Below are positions 5,853-7,786 of a stretch of 7,786 nt of DNA, in pieces; positions within the stretch are counted from its first letter, which is position 1, and the number at the start of each line of letters is the position of its first letter. The stretch covers positions 1-7,786 of the forward strand of contig CALCPC010000157.1 of NCBI GenBank assembly GCA_937900975.1, given 5' to 3'. Position numbers and translations under genes: made by a program. Under the pieces are notes generated by a model that made no database searches, was not told where the DNA came from, and was given only the letters and a program-made list of their open reading frames with translations. This DNA is from an uncultured Paracoccaceae bacterium. Lineage in GTDB: Bacteria > Pseudomonadota > Alphaproteobacteria > Rhodobacterales > Rhodobacteraceae.

Positions 5853-6344
5853 TCATGCGGCTTCGGCACGCACGACGGCGGCGATGCGGGGGATGTCGTC
5901 TAAGGGCAGCAACGGCACAGGCAGGGGATGCCCACCGCTTACCCCCGCGACCGCCCGGATCGTCGGCAGCGTCAGCGCCAGGGGCGGGGCGCCGCGATCC
6001 TCTCGGTAAACCTCGATCTTTGGGTGGTCGGCAGATTTAAACCCCTCCACCAGCACCAGATCCACCGGAGACAGCCGCGCAAGCAAGGCCGGCAAGTGCG
6101 GGGGTTCGGCGCCGCGCAGCTCTGTCATGATTGCAAGCCTTTCAGAGGATGCGAGCAAGACCTCCGCCGCGCCGGCTTGCCGATGGCGGTGGCTGTCACG
6201 CCCCGGCTGGTCGATATCCATGTCCCGATGTGCGTGTTTGACCGTCGAAACCCGCAGACCGGCACCGGTAAAGTAAGAGACCAGCGCTGTCACCAACGTG
6301 GTCTTGCCCTGATCCTTCCAGCCGGTGATGCCGAAAACCCTCAT
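5853..6344 (-). CDS. mobB: Molybdopterin-guanine dinucleotide biosynthesis protein MobB
   Basis: GTP-binding P-loop protein that works with MobA in attaching the guanine nucleotide to the molybdenum cofactor; in E. coli it is an accessory rather than essential partner. The 163 residues match the family. Walker A is GITGWKDQGKTTL (5-17). The conserved VKHAHRDMDIDQPGRDSHRHRQAGA region follows (35-59), then the Walker-B-like strand DLVLVEGFK (95-103) and KIEVYR (109-114). The start ATG (6342-6344) overlaps the mobA stop by 4 bp, and a GAGG lies about 9-10 nt upstream within mobA, so coupled translation is likely. Identification is confident. Confidence 0.95.
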   Translation of the reverse strand: MRVFGITGWKDQGKTTLVTALVSYFTGAGLRVSTVKHAHRDMDIDQPGRDSHRHRQAGAAEVLLASSERLAIMTELRGAEPPHLPALLARLSPVDLVLVEGFKSADHPKIEVYREDRGAPPLALTLPTIRAVAGVSGGHPLPVPLLPLDDIPRIAAVVRAEAA

Positions 6345-6934
6345 CCCCGCGCCTCGGCCTTTGCCAGATCCTCGGGCGTGTTGATGTTAAAGAACGCGGC
6401 GTCCGGGAACAGCGCCGTTGCGGCGCCGTGACTGTCGGTCCACGTGACGATCTTGCGCGTGCCTTGGGTCAGGGCGCTGCGCAGATTGTGCCGCAGCCGG
6501 ACAGGCCAAAGACCAAAGGTTGGATGGCGCACCAGACGCCCGGCCACCTCTGTCCCCGCCAGCGCCAGGGGCGTTTCGGCCCGGCTCCGCGCCGTTTCTA
6601 GCCTGCGGCCAAGATCTTCGGGGAAGAACGGCGTGTCGCCCGCGACGGTTAGGATATGGTCGGCGCCGATCTCTGCCGCATGGTCGAGCCCGGCCAAGAC
6701 GCCGGCCAACGGTCCGGGCTGCCCCGCGATGGTGTCGGCAACGATGGGAAGGCCGAACCGCCCGAACCGCCTTGGGTCGCCATTGGCGTTCAGCACCATG
6801 CCAAAAACCTGCGGACGCAGCCGCGCTGCAATGCGCGTCAAAAGCGGCTCTCCCTTCAGGTCTAGCAAGCACTTGTCGCCACCGCCCATCCGCCGCGCCT
6901 GCCCGCCGGCAAGGATCACGCCAAGCGGTTTCAT
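6341..6934 (-). CDS. mobA: Molybdenum cofactor guanylyltransferase MobA
   Basis: Transfers GMP from GTP to the molybdenum cofactor, giving the MGD (and bis-MGD) form used by DMSO-reductase-family enzymes such as formate dehydrogenase and nitrate reductase. From the ATG at 6932-6934 it is 197 residues, typical for the family. It shows the nucleotidyltransferase signature LAGGQARRMGGGDK (8-21), GPLAGVLAGL (74-83), the metal-binding VAGDTPFFP (97-105, with D100 the likely Mg ligand), HPTFGLWP (137-144) and the C-terminal FFNINTPEDL (181-190). An in-frame ATG at 6965-6967 would add 11 residues (MRPRHSAWIAA). I prefer the internal ATG because MobA proteins normally begin a few residues before the LAGG motif. 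The Shine-Dalgarno sequence is weak. It lies 54 nt after the upstream YcxB-like gene. Confidence 0.95.
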   Translation of the reverse strand: MKPLGVILAGGQARRMGGGDKCLLDLKGEPLLTRIAARLRPQVFGMVLNANGDPRRFGRFGLPIVADTIAGQPGPLAGVLAGLDHAAEIGADHILTVAGDTPFFPEDLGRRLETARSRAETPLALAGTEVAGRLVRHPTFGLWPVRLRHNLRSALTQGTRKIVTWTDSHGAATALFPDAAFFNINTPEDLAKAEARG

Positions 6935-6988
6935 CGCTGCAATCCAGGCGCTGTGGCGGGGCCGCATGACGCATCGTGTCGGCGGGTT

Positions 6989-7519
6989 CTATTGGCCATC
7001 GGCGGACCCTTCTTTCAGCGCCTCTAGCGTCTTGCCGAACGCCGCGGCCGTCATCCCCTCTGGCAGGGCGCTGTCTGGGATCGCGATGCCGTTGTAGCCC
7101 GCAAAAACCAAGATGGTCGCCCGGCCCGCGCGCCGAATGCCGAGCAGTGCGCCCCAAGCATGGCGCGTCTCCCCAAAGGCCGAGCGCATGCAGCCCCCGT
7201 CGCCCGTCAGGGTCACGCCGAACGGCCCCGCGCCCTGGTAAGCCTGGTCCAAAAGGCCAAGAAAGCGCCCTAAGCCGGCCCGGGTGGCCGCGAAAGTCGA
7301 CACCGCGCCGATGGCGAAACCCACGGCCAAAGCCTCAGCCGCGGTCAGCCGGGCGGCAAGAAAAATCAATCCACCGAGCAACACGAGCGTCGCAAGACCG
7401 GGGATCAAAACCGCCGCGAGGGCCACGCGACGGTTCGCGTGGAGCGATGCAACGCAGCGGTTCATCCGCTGGAAAAGCCCCGGCGGCCAGCTGTAGCGTA
7501 GGGTCAAAGGCTCAGTCAT
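6989..7519 (-). CDS. YcxB-like two-transmembrane protein, function unknown
   Basis: A 176-residue protein with a short polar N-terminus, two hydrophobic segments at about 32-57 and 59-80, and a soluble C-terminal domain of about 95 residues. The latter has GVTLTGDGGCMRSAFGETRH (101-120), then AWGALLGIRR (121-130) and LVFAGYNGIAIPDSALP (137-153). That pattern (a strand, an FGET/FGES-type turn, a Trp, then an I-x-IP-x-x-x-LP end) resembles the YcxB-like C-terminal domain, which is widespread and has no assigned biochemical role. The assignment is from remembered pattern, not a search. The ATG at 7517-7519 overlaps the 3' end of fdhD by 8 bp (7512-7519) and no good Shine-Dalgarno sequence is visible, so translational coupling is likely. 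Its presence inside a formate dehydrogenase/molybdenum-cofactor operon is unexplained. Confidence 0.8.
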   Translation of the reverse strand: MTEPLTLRYSWPPGLFQRMNRCVASLHANRRVALAAVLIPGLATLVLLGGLIFLAARLTAAEALAVGFAIGAVSTFAATRAGLGRFLGLLDQAYQGAGPFGVTLTGDGGCMRSAFGETRHAWGALLGIRRAGRATILVFAGYNGIAIPDSALPEGMTAAAFGKTLEALKEGSADGQ

Positions 7520-7786
7520 CGCGCGCCGCCCGGCGCGGGGTTGACCGCGCGGCCCCCGGCGCCTGGTCGCGGATCAATCGCGCCTCGCCCGAAAGGCACA
7601 AAAACCGCTCTCCCCGCATCCGCCCGATCAAGGTCAGGCCAACGCTGCGCGCAATCTCCACCCCCCAGGCCGTAAAGCCAGAGCGGGACGCGAGCGTCGG
7701 GATCCCCATCAACGCCGTCTTGATCACCATCACAGAGGTCAGCCGCCCGGTCGTGAAAAGAAACTTGTCTTCGGCCGCCCCCCCCA
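7512..7786 (-). CDS. fdhD: FdhD, formate dehydrogenase accessory sulfurtransferase, C-terminal part only
   Basis: FdhD moves sulfur from a cysteine desulfurase to the bis-MGD cofactor, making the terminal sulfido ligand that formate dehydrogenase needs. Only about 90 C-terminal residues are present; the family is about 270-290, so the N-terminal part with the sulfur-relay Cys loop is off the right edge and cannot be judged. Visible signature: EDKFLFTTGRLTSVMVIKTA, directly followed by LMGIPTLASRSGFTAWGVEI and then VGLTLIGRMRGERFLCLSGE, a clear FdhD C-terminus. It closes with a short Arg/Ala tail. The reading frame is open from position 7786 to the TGA at 7512-7514. It is the first gene of the visible operon and points to a formate dehydrogenase as the client. 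Confidence 0.93.
   Translation of the reverse strand, partial: GGAAEDKFLFTTGRLTSVMVIKTALMGIPTLASRSGFTAWGVEIARSVGLTLIGRMRGERFLCLSGEARLIRDQAPGAARSTPRRAARDD

Noticed and set aside
5711..5869. MoeA start at the ATG 5867-5869 (470 residues)
   Set aside because: The extra 53 residues are low-complexity, overlap mobB and lie before the point where MoeA similarity starts. Kept as a finding because it is not fully excluded.
6935..6988. Promoter or small gene between the YcxB-like gene and mobA
   Set aside because: Only 54 bases, with no convincing -35/-10 pair and no complete small gene; it partly covers an alternative mobA start.

Overview
This GC-rich window reads like chromosomal DNA of an alphaproteobacterium, most likely a Rhodobacteraceae/Roseobacter-group member. 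The clues are the style of the ETF-ubiquinone oxidoreductase N-terminus, the GreA sequence, a greA-linked protein that resembles Rhodobacterales hypothetical proteins, and a divergent MoeA of the kind I associate with that family. The assignment is from memory of protein families; no search was run. I see no IS element, tRNA, rRNA, CRISPR array or phage gene.

Left part (1-3042): the 5' two-thirds of the ETF-QO gene runs leftward off the window. It faces away from a rightward pair, greA (TTG start) and a lineage-specific membrane-anchored protein of unknown function. The 284-base divergent region holds a good sigma70-type promoter for ETF-QO. On the greA side it has two weaker promoter candidates and a strong GC hairpin followed by a short T run, which could make a greA leader attenuator.

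Middle (3043-3299): a convergent intergenic region with no credible gene. It contains two divergent, ungapped copies of an approximately 70-bp repeat, 148 bp apart. The first copy carries a 12-bp-stem hairpin that may end transcription.

Right part (3300-7786): a tightly packed leftward operon, fdhD (3' part) > YcxB-like membrane protein > mobA > mobB > moeA > MFS permease. Three junctions overlap by 4-8 bp. FdhD sulfurates the molybdenum cofactor for formate dehydrogenase. MoeA inserts molybdate into molybdopterin. MobA attaches GMP to make the MGD form, and MobB is its GTP-binding partner. The operon is therefore a late-stage molybdenum-cofactor maturation cassette, probably serving a formate dehydrogenase encoded beyond the right edge. 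The two membrane proteins in it (YcxB-like and HcaT-like MFS) have no established role in this pathway and are the most interesting part of the window.
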